A stretch of DNA of 17,361 bases, taken from NCBI GenBank assembly GCA_030040475.1, contig JASHTQ010000295.1, positions 1-17,361 on the forward strand, in the 5' to 3' direction. A program made the position numbers and the translations under genes. This stretch comes from Streptosporangiaceae bacterium. Its GTDB lineage: Bacteria; Actinomycetota; Actinomycetes; Streptosporangiales; Streptosporangiaceae. Below are positions 1-8,284 of this stretch, piece after piece. Under the pieces are notes generated by a model that was not told the DNA's origin, did no database searches, and saw only the letters and a program-made list of their open reading frames with translations. The stretch's first letter is position 1; the number at the start of each line of letters is the position of its first letter.

Positions 1-875
1 CAGCGGACGGCGTTCCCGCGGTCGGCGTTCCCGTGGCCGGCGGCCTGGGCGGCGTGGCGGCGGCCGTGCGCCGATTCGGCGCGGACACGGTCGCGGTGCT
101 GGCCTGCCCCGAGATGGACGGCGGCCGCCTGCGCGAGCTGGCATGGGAACTTGAGAAGACAAGCACCGACCTGTTCGTCGCGCCGACCCTGCTCGACGTG
201 GCCGGCCCGCGGACGACCATCCGCCCGGTAGCCGGGCTGCCGCTGCTGCACGTGGACCACCCGGAGCTTGCCGGGGCCAAGCAGGCCGTCAAGAGCGTGT
301 TCGACAAGGCCTGCGCCGCCTCGGCGCTGCTCGTGCTCGTGCCCCTGTTCGCCGTCATCGCGATCTCGATCAAGCTCACCGATCACGGCCCGGTGTTCTT
401 CCGCCAGATCAGGATCGGCAAGGACGGCAAGGGCTTCACCCTGTTCAAGTTCCGCACCATGGTGCCCGATGCCGAACAGCGCAAACTCCAGCTTGCCGCC
501 CGCAACGAGGCGGACGGGCTGTTGTTCAAGATGCGCAGGGACCCGCGGGTCACCCGCCCGGGTACCTGGCTGCGCCGCTGGTCGCTTGACGAGCTGCCGC
601 AGCTCATCAACGTGCTGATCGGTGACATGTCCCTGGTCGGGCCCAGGCCGGCCCTGCCGGAGGAGGTGGCGCGCTACGGCGGCCACATGCGGCGCAGGCT
701 CGCGGTCAAGCCGGGCCTGACCGGCCTGTGGCAGGTCAGCGGCCGGTCGGACCTCTCGCGCGAGGAAGCCGAACGGCTCGACCTGCACTACGTCGACAAC
801 TGGTCGCTCGCCCTGGACCTGCAGGTGATCTGGAAGACGGGATCCGCGGTCATCAGGGGTGCCGGTGCCTACTAG
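1..875 (+). CDS. Polyprenyl-phosphate sugar-1-phosphate transferase, 5'-truncated by window edge
   Basis: This is the C-terminal part of an exopolysaccharide-priming glycosyltransferase, which moves a sugar-1-phosphate from a nucleotide sugar onto undecaprenyl phosphate at the membrane. The frame is already open at base 3, so the start lies outside the window. A hydrophobic segment (SALLVLVPLFAVIAISI) is followed by the bacterial sugar transferase domain with its usual motifs: PVFFRQIRIG, FKFRTM, the DPRVTRPGTWLRR-SLDELPQL block, MSLVGPRP and KPGLTGLWQVSGRS. The region before the hydrophobic segment resembles the cytoplasmic linker of CpsE/WbaP-type proteins of about 450-500 residues, of which roughly 290 are visible. 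The gene ends with TAG, and the next intact gene is on the other strand. The sugar specificity cannot be read. Family assignment is secure; the pathway (capsule or exopolysaccharide) is inferred from the family. Confidence 0.92.
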   Translation, partial: ADGVPAVGVPVAGGLGGVAAAVRRFGADTVAVLACPEMDGGRLRELAWELEKTSTDLFVAPTLLDVAGPRTTIRPVAGLPLLHVDHPELAGAKQAVKSVFDKACAASALLVLVPLFAVIAISIKLTDHGPVFFRQIRIGKDGKGFTLFKFRTMVPDAEQRKLQLAARNEADGLLFKMRRDPRVTRPGTWLRRWSLDELPQLINVLIGDMSLVGPRPALPEEVARYGGHMRRRLAVKPGLTGLWQVSGRSDLSREEAERLDLHYVDNWSLALDLQVIWKTGSAVIRGAGAY

Positions 876-943
876 CGCAGCCGAACGGGCCGTGGTTCCC
901 CGCCGCCGCCGGACCAGGGTCCGCAGGGTGGTGCCTTCCCACC

Positions 944-1024
944 CGCCGCCCGGACCGCGGCGGCTGCCGGGTTGTTCAGCTCGTGGGTCAGGCCGGCCGA
1001 CAGCTTGCCGAGCGCCGTGGTAAG
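944..1024 (-). pseudogene. Remnant of a sensor histidine kinase (H-box only)
   Basis: Read on the minus strand, this stretch gives TALGKLSAGLTHELNNPAA, a close match to the dimerisation/phosphoacceptor helix (HisKA H-box) of sensor kinases; the phosphorylatable His is at about 983-985. The frame around it reads out of context: no input domain upstream and no N, G1 or G2 ATP-binding boxes downstream, and the surrounding residues look like random high-GC translation. It therefore appears to be a decayed fragment between the sugar transferase gene and the polyol operon. The match is by eye from family knowledge. A chance match is unlikely over some 20 residues, but the original extent of the gene cannot be defined. 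Confidence 0.6.
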
Positions 1025-1169
1025 GCATCCGGTCCAGGCGCCAGCCGGGCGGCCGTTTCCCCGCCGGGCGACAGGTCGGGCCCGGTCGCCGACGTTGAGC
1101 GGCGCCCGCCCGCGCGCCGGCGAAGCCGACTGACACCACCGCATCCCGAGCCGGGGAAGCTGCCCGCAA

Positions 1170-1220
1170 ACCACCGTCCGTTCTGGAAAATAAAGATTTT
1201 TCTGCAGAACGATCCGTGGT
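1170..1220 (-). terminator. Long stem-loop, probable terminator of the polyol operon
   Basis: Begins 11 bases after the dehydrogenase stop. The arms CGTTCTG (1179-1185) and CAGAACG (1205-1211) pair perfectly. Inside them GAAAA pairs with TTTTC across a seven-base A/T-rich loop, with a TG bulge on one side. Outer pairing (ACCAC with GTGGT) extends the structure to 1170-1220. It is followed on the minus strand by only a short T run, so it is not a classical U-tract terminator, but actinomycete terminators often lack one. The A/T-rich core contrasts with the surrounding GC-rich DNA. Confidence 0.6.
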
Positions 1221-1231
1221 GCCTGGTCCGG

Positions 1232-2726
1232 CTACTGCTCCGCCAGCCACTCCAGCGTTGCCCGGGCGCCGCGGCCGTGCAACTGGGCCAGCGCCGACCG
1301 GTAGGCAGAGGCGAAGGGCTTGTTGTCGACCAGGTCGCCGAACAAGGCCCGGTTGGCAATGAACGCGTCGGGGTCCTCGCGCTGCCGCCGCGCCAGGACC
1401 ATGAGGCCGTCCCGCATCCGGTCCACGACCTCGATCGGCTGGCCCTGCTCGTCGATGCCCTCCGCGTAGCGTGCCCAGCTGGCCACCACCGCCGCCGACC
1501 GCCGGATCTCGCCGCCGGCCGCGAGCTGGGCGCGGACCACGGGCAGCAGCCACTTCGGGATCCGGTCCGAGCTTTCCGCGCACAGCCGGGCAATGGTGTC
1601 GCGGACCTGCGGGTTGGAGAATCGCTCGATGAGCGTGTGCTTGTACCTGTCCAGGTCCACCCCGGGCACCGGCGGCAGCGTCGGCGTCGCCTCGTCGTCC
1701 ATGTAGCCGAGCAGGAACGCCTGGAACAGGGGATCCTGCGCGGCCTCGTGCACGAGCCGGTAGCCGCACAGGTAGCCGAAGTAGGCCATGGCCTGGTGGC
1801 TCCCGTTGAGCAGCCGCAGCTTCATCAGCTCGTACGGCTCCACGTGCTCGACGACCTGCACGCCGGCCTGCTCGTACGTCGGCCGCCCGGTGGTGAAGGA
1901 GTCCTCGAGCACCCACTGCGTGTAGGGCTCGCAGACGACCGGCCACAGGTCCGCTACGCCGAACCGGTCCGTGATCTCGGCCCGGTCGGCGTCGGTGGTC
2001 ACCGGGGTGATCCGGTCGACCATCGAGTTCGGAAAGCGCGTCTGGTTCTCTACCCAGTCGCCGAGATCCGGGTCCCGCAGCCGGGCGAACGTGGTGAACG
2101 CCTTCCTGGCCAGGTGCCCGTTGCCCTGCAGGTTGTCGCAGGACATGACGGTAAACGGCGGCTGGCCGCGCTGCCGCCGGCGGCTGAGCGCCTCAGTGAC
2201 CAGGCCGAACGTGGTCCGCGGAACGGCGCCGGGGGCAAGGTCGGCGAGCACGTCCGGGTTGGTCCCGTCGAACTCGCCGGTGACGTCGCTGAGGTTGTAG
2301 CCGCCTTCGGTGATCGTCAGCGACACGATCCGGGTCGTGGGCGCGGCCATCCGCTCGATGACCGCCTCCGGCTCGTCGGGGGCGAACAGGTACTCCACGA
2401 TGGATCCGATGACCCGCGGTTCCCAGGTGCCGTCGTTGTGCTTGAGAACCAGGGTGTACAGGCCGTCCTGGGCGTCCATTACCTCCTGCATCCGCCGGTC
2501 GGCGGCCAGCACCCCGACGCCGCAGATGCCCCAGTCGAGCGCCGTGCCCCGGTTCAGCTCCGCGCCCAGGTTCAGCAGCCGGTCGTGGTACATCGCCTGG
2601 TGCGCGCGGTGGAAGCCGCCGACGCCGATGTGCACCATGCCCGGCATGACGAGGTCGCGGTCGTAAGCCGGCACCGGCAGCCGGTCGCCCCAGTAGGTCA
2701 GCGTTCGCGCGTTGAGGGGCTGCGGC

Positions 2727-2737
<11 letters not shown>
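1232..2737 (-). CDS. Mannitol/polyol 2-dehydrogenase family protein (long-chain, NAD-dependent)
   Basis: A 501-residue member of the long-chain mannitol dehydrogenase family, which oxidises sugar alcohols (mannitol, sorbitol, arabitol) to ketoses, or in some members acts on fructuronate or tagaturonate. The N-terminal nucleotide-binding motif GVGGFHRAHQ is at 38-47. SCDN (199-202), FPNSMVDRITP (235-245) and the catalytic KLRLLNGSH (Lys306, Asn311, His314) match the active-site Lys/Asn/His of the Pseudomonas fluorescens enzyme, and the length is typical. The start is taken as TTG at 2737, with GGAG six bases upstream, overlapping the ATPase stop by 11 bases; no ATG is near. It is the last gene of the transporter operon, so its substrate is probably what the transporter imports. 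Family is certain; mannitol versus sorbitol versus arabitol is undecided. Confidence 0.93.
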
Positions 2738-3815
<1,078 letters not shown>

Positions 3816-3846
3816 CGGGCACCTCCGCTCGCCGGTTTGTCTTGCC

Positions 3847-4707
3847 TCACTTGATGGCTCCCATCGACAGGCCGCGGACCAGGGACCGCTGGGCGATCCA
3901 GCCCACGATGATCACGGGCACCGAGGCCACCGTGGCCGCCGCGGACAGGTGCGCGATGTACAGCCCCTCCTGCGGGACCGAGCTGATCAGGAACATCGGC
4001 AGGGTGGCGGCGTTCGTGACCGTCAGGTTGAGCGCCAGGAACAGCTCGTTCCAGGCGAAGATCACGCAGATCAGCGCGGTGGACACCAGGCCGGGGGAGA
4101 TGACGGGCAAGATCACCTCGGTCATCTCCCTGGTCCGCCCGGCACCGTCGAGCTCGGCGGCCTCGAGCATCTCGCCGGGCACCTCGAGCATGAACGAGCG
4201 GATCATCCAGATGGCCAGCGGCAGGTTCATCGCGGTGTACAGGATGATCAGCAGCCAGATGCTGTCCAGCAGGTGCGCCTTCAGCGCGATGACGTACAGC
4301 GGGCCGATCGCGGCCACGATCGGCAGCATCTTGGTCGAGATGAAGAAGAACAGCCCGTCCCGCCACCGCTTGACCGGGTGCACGGACAGCGCGTACGCGG
4401 CGGGCACGCCGAGCAAGAGCACCAGGACCGTGGAGCCCACGGTGGCGATCGCCGAGTGGGTCACGTACGGGCCCCAGCCGGAGAAGACCAGCCGGAACTC
4501 GGCCAGCGTCGGGGTGAAGGTGAACTTCGGCGGCCAGGTCTCGGCGGCGGACTCCGGCTTGAACGCGGTGAGCACCATCCACAGCACGGGCAGGAAGAAC
4601 GCGATCCCCACCACCCAGGCGACCACGCCCCAGCCGATCGTCCCCGACATCTCGCGGAATCTCTGCCGTCCCGGCCGGACGGCCTGGCCCGCAGGTACTG
4701 CCGTCAA
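3847..4707 (-). CDS. CUT1 sugar ABC transporter permease (MalG/SmoG-like)
   Basis: Inner-membrane subunit of the polyol/sugar importer, 286 residues. After a short polar leader comes the first membrane helix (GWGVVAWVVGIAFFLPVLWMVLTAFK), then further hydrophobic helices and the cytoplasmic EAA loop EAAELDGAGRTREMTEVILP, which docks on the ATPase. It ends with the typical MalG-type C-terminus (RSLVRGLSMGAIK). The start is placed at TTG 4707 because GAGGAGG lies four bases upstream and the TTG overlaps the permease 1 stop (TTGA), an arrangement for translational coupling. The ATG at 4650 is an alternative but has no ribosome site. The frame is open much further upstream, but that part is antisense-like translation inside permease 1. 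Confidence 0.93.
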   Translation of the reverse strand: MTAVPAGQAVRPGRQRFREMSGTIGWGVVAWVVGIAFFLPVLWMVLTAFKPESAAETWPPKFTFTPTLAEFRLVFSGWGPYVTHSAIATVGSTVLVLLLGVPAAYALSVHPVKRWRDGLFFFISTKMLPIVAAIGPLYVIALKAHLLDSIWLLIILYTAMNLPLAIWMIRSFMLEVPGEMLEAAELDGAGRTREMTEVILPVISPGLVSTALICVIFAWNELFLALNLTVTNAATLPMFLISSVPQEGLYIAHLSAAATVASVPVIIVGWIAQRSLVRGLSMGAIK

Positions 4708-5645
4708 TTTGCCTCCTCGAACTGGAAGACCCGGGCGAACAGGCGCAGCGCGAAGGTGGCGACGATGATGGTCAAGATGACGGTGACCACCCCGGCCGCG
4801 GCCGCACCGCCCACGTCGAAGGCGTTGTTGACCTGTTCGTACAGGTAGAAGGGCAGGTTGGTGGTGGCGGTACCCGGGCCGCCGTTGGTCATCAGCCGCA
4901 CCGCGTCGAACACGTTGACCAGGTAGATCGAGCCGAGCAGGATGCCGAGCTCGATGTAGGGCCGAAGGTGCGGGAGGGTCAGCTCGCGGAACGTGGCCAG
5001 CGCCCCGGCCCCGTCGACCTTGGCCGCCTCCAGCGTGTCCGACGGCTGGCTCTGCAGCCCGGCCAGCGCGATCAAGGTCATGAACGGCGTCCACTGCCAG
5101 ATCATGACCACGATCACCGAGCCGAGCGCGTGGGTGGACAGCCAGGCCACGTGGTGCACGCCGAACGGCTGCAGCAGGTAGTTCAGCAGGCCGAAGTTCG
5201 GGTCCAGCATCGGGCCGGCCCACACCAGCGCGGCCGCCGCGGGCATGATCAGGAACGGGGTGATGATCAGCGTCCTGACTATGCTCCGGCCGAGGAACTT
5301 GCGGTCAAGCAGTAGCGCGAAGAACACGCCGAGGACCATGGCCACGATCACCGCGCTGGCCGTCATGACGACCGAGCGGACCAGCGCGCCGCGGAACGCC
5401 GAGTTGGTGAAGACCTGCCTGTAGTTGCTCAGCCCGGTCCAGTGCGCGCCGCCGGGGATGTCGAAGAAGTAGTTCTGGAAGCTGTACCAGAGCGTCACGA
5501 GGAACGGGATCTGGGTCACCACGATCGTGTAGATCAGCGCGGGCAGCAGGGGCAGGCGGCGCTGCCAGCCCTCCCGCCGGCTGGGTCCGCGCGGCCTGAC
5601 CCGCGCCTGCGGCGCGGCCACCGCGCTCGCGTCGGTTACGGCCAC
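4704..5645 (-). CDS. CUT1 sugar ABC transporter permease (MalF/SmoF-like)
   Basis: The partner permease, 313 residues from the chosen start. An Arg-rich cytoplasmic N-terminus is followed by six predicted hydrophobic helices, beginning LPLLPALIYTIVVTQIPFLV. The periplasmic segment FQNYFFDIPGGAHWTGLSNY and the EAA loop EAAKVDGAGALATFRELTLP are typical of CUT1 MalF-type subunits without the long periplasmic insertion of E. coli MalF. GTG at 5645 is preferred because GGAGG (5654-5658) is eight bases away. The TTG at 5651 would add two residues but sits only two bases from the ribosome site. It lies 105 bases after the binding-protein gene, with a stem-loop between, and overlaps permease 2 by four bases. 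Confidence 0.94.
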   Translation of the reverse strand: MAVTDASAVAAPQARVRPRGPSRREGWQRRLPLLPALIYTIVVTQIPFLVTLWYSFQNYFFDIPGGAHWTGLSNYRQVFTNSAFRGALVRSVVMTASAVIVAMVLGVFFALLLDRKFLGRSIVRTLIITPFLIMPAAAALVWAGPMLDPNFGLLNYLLQPFGVHHVAWLSTHALGSVIVVMIWQWTPFMTLIALAGLQSQPSDTLEAAKVDGAGALATFRELTLPHLRPYIELGILLGSIYLVNVFDAVRLMTNGGPGTATTNLPFYLYEQVNNAFDVGGAAAAGVVTVILTIIVATFALRLFARVFQFEEAN

Positions 5646-5658
5646 TGGCAAGTCCTCC
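5643..5658 (-). promoter_or_regulatory. Ribosome binding site deciding the permease 1 start
   Basis: GAGGAGG precedes two possible starts on the minus strand. TTG (5651-5649) is two bases from GGAGG and GTG (5645-5643) is eight bases away. The eight-base spacing is within the normal range, so GTG is the likelier start. Confidence 0.6.
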
Positions 5659-5686
5659 TCACGACGTGCCGCTGGGTTACCTGGGC

Positions 5687-5740
5687 CAGATGAGCCGGAC
5701 CCGCTCCCGCCTCGGCCCCGTGCCGGGCCCGGCTCACCTG
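5687..5740 (-). repeat. Intercistronic stem-loop between binding-protein and permease genes
   Basis: TGAGCCGG (5691-5698) pairs with CCGGCTCA (5729-5736). The pairing continues inward with CCCG/CGGG after one mismatch, and outward with CAG/CTG after another. It lies 11 bases past the binding-protein stop and well before the permease ribosome site. Known in other sugar transporter operons, such hairpins protect the upstream binding-protein mRNA and attenuate downstream genes, giving an excess of binding protein. That role is inferred here. Confidence 0.6.
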
Positions 5741-5750
5741 GACGCCGCCG

Positions 5751-7136
5751 CTAACCTGCCGACAGCTCCGCCGGCGTGTACTGCGAGGCGTCGGACTGGC
5801 TGGTACTCAGCGCCTGGCTCACCGACTCGGTGCCCGCGATGGCCCCGGCGATCTGCTGGCCGACCAGCAGCCCCAGGCTCTCGAACTGCGGGATGTCGAC
5901 GTACTGGATGCCGATGTACGGCACCGGGTTCACCGTCGGGTGGTCCGGGTCCGTCCCGTCGATGGAGGCGATCGTGATCGGCGCGAACGCCTTGGCCGCC
6001 GACAGGTAGGACGGGTTGCTGTACAGCGAGGTCCTGGTGCCCGGCGGGACCGCGGCCCAGCCGTACTTCGAGGCCACCAGCGAGTCGTACTGCTTGGAGG
6101 TTGCCCAGGACACGAACTTCCACGCGGCGCCCTGGTTGGCCACGCCCTGCGGGATGCCGAGCGCCCAGCTCCACAGCCAGCCCGAGGATGTGGTCTTGTC
6201 GACCGGCGCGAACGCGTACCCGGTGTTGGCGAAGACCGACGGGTAGGTGGTGGCGATCGAGGTGGCCGCGACGGTCGAGTCGTACCACATCGCGCACTTG
6301 CCCTGCCCGTACAGGGTCAGCAGCTGGTTGAAGCTGTCCGCCGACGCGCCGGGCTCGCCGTCCTTGCGGACCAGGTTGACGTAGAAGTTGGTGGCGGCCT
6401 CGAACGCGGGCGAGGTCAGCTGCGGCTGCCAGCTCGTGTTGAACCACTCGCCGCCGAAGGTGTTGACCACCGTGTCAAGCGAGGCCATGTTGTCGCCCCA
6501 GCCGGCCAGGCCGCGCAGGCAGATCCCGGACACCTTGCCCGGCTGGTTCAGCTTGGCCGCGAGGGCGGCGACCTGAGCCCAGGTCGGGTGGGCCGGCATG
6601 GTCAGCCCGGCCGCCTTGAACAGGTCCGTGCGGTAATACAGCATCGAGGACTCGCCGTAGAACGGCACCGAGTAGAGGTCACCGTTGTAGGACAGCGCCT
6701 TGGAGATCGACGGCAGGATGTCGGAGGCGTCGTAGCCGGGGTCGGACGCGATGAACTGGGTGGACAGGTTGTCGAGCCAGCCGTCCTTGGCGAACAGCGG
6801 CGTCTCGTACGGGCCGATCATGATGACGTTGAACGCGTTGGAATGCGTGGACACGTCCTTCTCGATCGCGGCCCGCAGGTCACCCTCGGTGTAGGTGGCG
6901 AACTTGACCTTGATGCCGGGGTTTTCCTTCTCGAACACCGACTGCGTCAGCGGGATCATCTGCCCGGTGATCAGCGGGTTGGACACCACGGCCACGGTGA
7001 CCGTGCCGGAATTGCTGCTGGTGCCGGAGCCTGCGCTGCCGCTCGAGCCGCTGCTGGAACAGGCGGCAAGCGCCACCAGGGCGACCGCGCAGCCCACAGC
7101 CCCGGACGAGCGGAGCCTAAACAAGGAAGAACTCAT
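5751..7136 (-). CDS. Sugar/polyol ABC transporter substrate-binding lipoprotein
   Basis: A 461-residue extracellular binding protein of the CUT1 type, first gene of the polyol operon. A signal peptide with a hydrophobic core ends in the lipobox LVALAAC; Cys26 would be lipidated, and a Ser/Gly-rich tether follows. The mature part has the family's features: the N-terminal strand TVTVAVVSNPL, ENPGIKVKFATYTEGDL, the central YSVPFYGESSMLYYRTDLFKAAGL block, and a C-terminal half rich in Trp/Tyr suited to stacking on a sugar ring. ATG at 7136 is chosen because GGAGG lies seven bases upstream and the signal peptide begins there; an upstream extension of 14 residues has neither. The ligand is inferred from the downstream dehydrogenase, not from the protein itself. 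Confidence 0.94.
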   Translation of the reverse strand: MSSSLFRLRSSGAVGCAVALVALAACSSSGSSGSAGSGTSSNSGTVTVAVVSNPLITGQMIPLTQSVFEKENPGIKVKFATYTEGDLRAAIEKDVSTHSNAFNVIMIGPYETPLFAKDGWLDNLSTQFIASDPGYDASDILPSISKALSYNGDLYSVPFYGESSMLYYRTDLFKAAGLTMPAHPTWAQVAALAAKLNQPGKVSGICLRGLAGWGDNMASLDTVVNTFGGEWFNTSWQPQLTSPAFEAATNFYVNLVRKDGEPGASADSFNQLLTLYGQGKCAMWYDSTVAATSIATTYPSVFANTGYAFAPVDKTTSSGWLWSWALGIPQGVANQGAAWKFVSWATSKQYDSLVASKYGWAAVPPGTRTSLYSNPSYLSAAKAFAPITIASIDGTDPDHPTVNPVPYIGIQYVDIPQFESLGLLVGQQIAGAIAGTESVSQALSTSQSDASQYTPAELSAG

Positions 7137-7172
7137 GAATGAACCTCCGCCTGGGATGGCGACGCTGCATGT

Positions 7173-7184
7173 GCTCATTTGAGC
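7173..7184. promoter_or_regulatory. Operator-like palindrome, site 1 (GCTCATTTGAGC)
   Basis: Perfect palindromic arms GCTCA/TGAGC with a two-base centre, 37 bases upstream of the binding-protein ATG. With site 2, centred exactly 20 bases away, it forms an 18-base direct repeat (arms plus GATGAC/TATGAC). It is probably bound by the divergent SorC regulator, which is an inference from position and symmetry. Confidence 0.72.
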
Positions 7185-7192
7185 GATGACTC

Positions 7193-7204
7193 GCTCACCT
7201 GAGC
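7193..7204. promoter_or_regulatory. Operator-like palindrome, site 2 (GCTCACCTGAGC)
   Basis: Same arms as site 1 with a CC centre. The 20-base centre spacing puts both sites on nearly the same helix face, which would allow cooperative binding of a tetrameric regulator. Confidence 0.72.
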
Positions 7205-7213
7205 TATGACCAC

Positions 7214-7242
7214 ACAGTGATCCCGTCGCTAGGCAAAGTCAA
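7214..7242 (-). promoter_or_regulatory. Tentative promoter of the polyol operon
   Basis: On the minus strand TTGACT (7242-7237) is a good -35 match. Seventeen bases later comes CACTGT (7219-7214), which keeps only the second A and final T of a -10 box. Transcription would start near 7207, at the edge of operator site 2, which fits repression by blocking. The -10 is poor, so this is tentative. Confidence 0.3.
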
Positions 7243-7269
7243 GAAAAGCTGCAAATATGAGATCTGGGC

Positions 7270-7281
7270 GCTCAAATGAGC
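7270..7281. promoter_or_regulatory. Operator-like palindrome, site 3 (GCTCAAATGAGC)
   Basis: Same arms, centred 77 bases from site 2 and 29 bases before the regulator gene. Including one flanking base on each side, it is an exact 14-base inverted copy of site 1 (TGCTCATTTGAGCG). Its place near the regulator start fits autoregulation, and a loop to sites 1 and 2 is possible. Confidence 0.72.
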
Positions 7282-7309
7282 AGCCAACCCCGGTTGAAGT
7301 GGAGGGGGC

Positions 7310-8284
7310 ATGGCCGGCTTGTCGGCTGATCGACCGTCCGAGGTGGTCCTGGCCGCACGGGTGGCGCGGCAGTACTACCTGGAGGGTGCCTCCAAGATCG
7401 ACATCGCCGACCGACTCGGCATCAGCAGGTTCCGGGTCGCCAGGCTGCTCGACTCGGCCCGGGACGCGGGGATGGTGCGAATCGAGATCGGCCTTCCCGG
7501 CGGCAGCCTGGACGCGGGTCTGTCGGCGGAGTTGTGCGCGGCCTTCGGGCTCAGGTCCGCCTTCGTGTTCAACTTCCCCGACGACGAGCAGGCCCTGCTG
7601 CGGCGGCGCCTCGGCGAGGCCACCGGCCAGGTCCTGATGGACCTCATCACTTCCGGCGACGTCCTTGGCATGTCATGGTCGCGCACGCTCAGCGAGCTTG
7701 CGGCCGCGCTGACCCAGATCCCCCCGTGCCCGATCGTCCAGCTGACCGGGGCCGTCCCGCCACCCGACGGCCGGGACCTGCTCGACCTGGTCCGCAGCGT
7801 GGCCAGGATCGGCGGCGGCCCCGCGCACGTCTTCTACGCGCCGATGATCGTCGACGACGCGGAGACGGCCGCCGCGATCCGCCGCCAGGGCGACATCGCC
7901 GAGGCCTTCGCCCTCGTGCCGTCCGTCACGATAGCCATCGTCGCCCTCGGCGGCTGGGCTCCCGGCCTGTCGACCATCTACGACGCGCTCTCCCCGGCCG
8001 AGCGCGATGCCCTGGCCGCGCTGGGAGTATGCGCGGAGATGGCCGGGGTGTTCCTCGGCGAGGACGGCAGGCCCTTGGCGACGCCGCTGGACACCCGGAT
8101 GATCGTGACGCCCGGCTCGGCCCTGGAGCGGATCCCGTTCGTCCTCGCCGTCGCCTTCGACGTCGCAAAGAACTCCGCAGTACATGCCTCGCTTCGAGGA
8201 GGGCTTGTCCATGGCCTGGTCACGCACTCTAGTCTCGCCCGAGCCCTGCTCAGTGCTCACCCCTCCGCACCCCACCAGCGTTAG
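7310..8284 (+). CDS. SorC-family sugar-responsive transcriptional regulator
   Basis: A 324-residue DNA-binding regulator. The N-terminal helix-turn-helix is at about 28-49 (ASKIDIADRLGISRFRVARLL). The rest is the SorC/DeoR-type sugar-phosphate-binding domain with recognisable blocks: GDVLGMSWSRTL, the mid GGGPAHVFYAP segment and the C-terminal SLRGGLVHGLVTHSSLARALL. Family members bind as tetramers and respond to sugar phosphates or free sugars. It is divergent from the polyol operon, with three matching palindromes between, so it probably controls the operon and itself. The ATG at 7310 has GGAGGGGG just upstream, a slightly tight spacing. Whether it activates or represses cannot be told from sequence. 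Confidence 0.93.
   Translation: MAGLSADRPSEVVLAARVARQYYLEGASKIDIADRLGISRFRVARLLDSARDAGMVRIEIGLPGGSLDAGLSAELCAAFGLRSAFVFNFPDDEQALLRRRLGEATGQVLMDLITSGDVLGMSWSRTLSELAAALTQIPPCPIVQLTGAVPPPDGRDLLDLVRSVARIGGGPAHVFYAPMIVDDAETAAAIRRQGDIAEAFALVPSVTIAIVALGGWAPGLSTIYDALSPAERDALAALGVCAEMAGVFLGEDGRPLATPLDTRMIVTPGSALERIPFVLAVAFDVAKNSAVHASLRGGLVHGLVTHSSLARALLSAHPSAPHQR
8198..8213 (+). promoter_or_regulatory. Internal ribosome site and start for the phosphotransferase gene
   Basis: GGAGG (8198-8202) lies eight bases before ATG 8211, inside the end of the regulator gene. The same bases encode the conserved RGGLV of SorC proteins, so the site may be partly coincidental. The alternative GTG at 8253 has no ribosome site. 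Confidence 0.45.

Noticed and set aside
5940..7142. A 400-codon plus-strand open frame opposite the binding protein
   Set aside because: It is antisense to a lipoprotein with clear signal peptide and ribosome site, and its composition is typical of a shadow frame.
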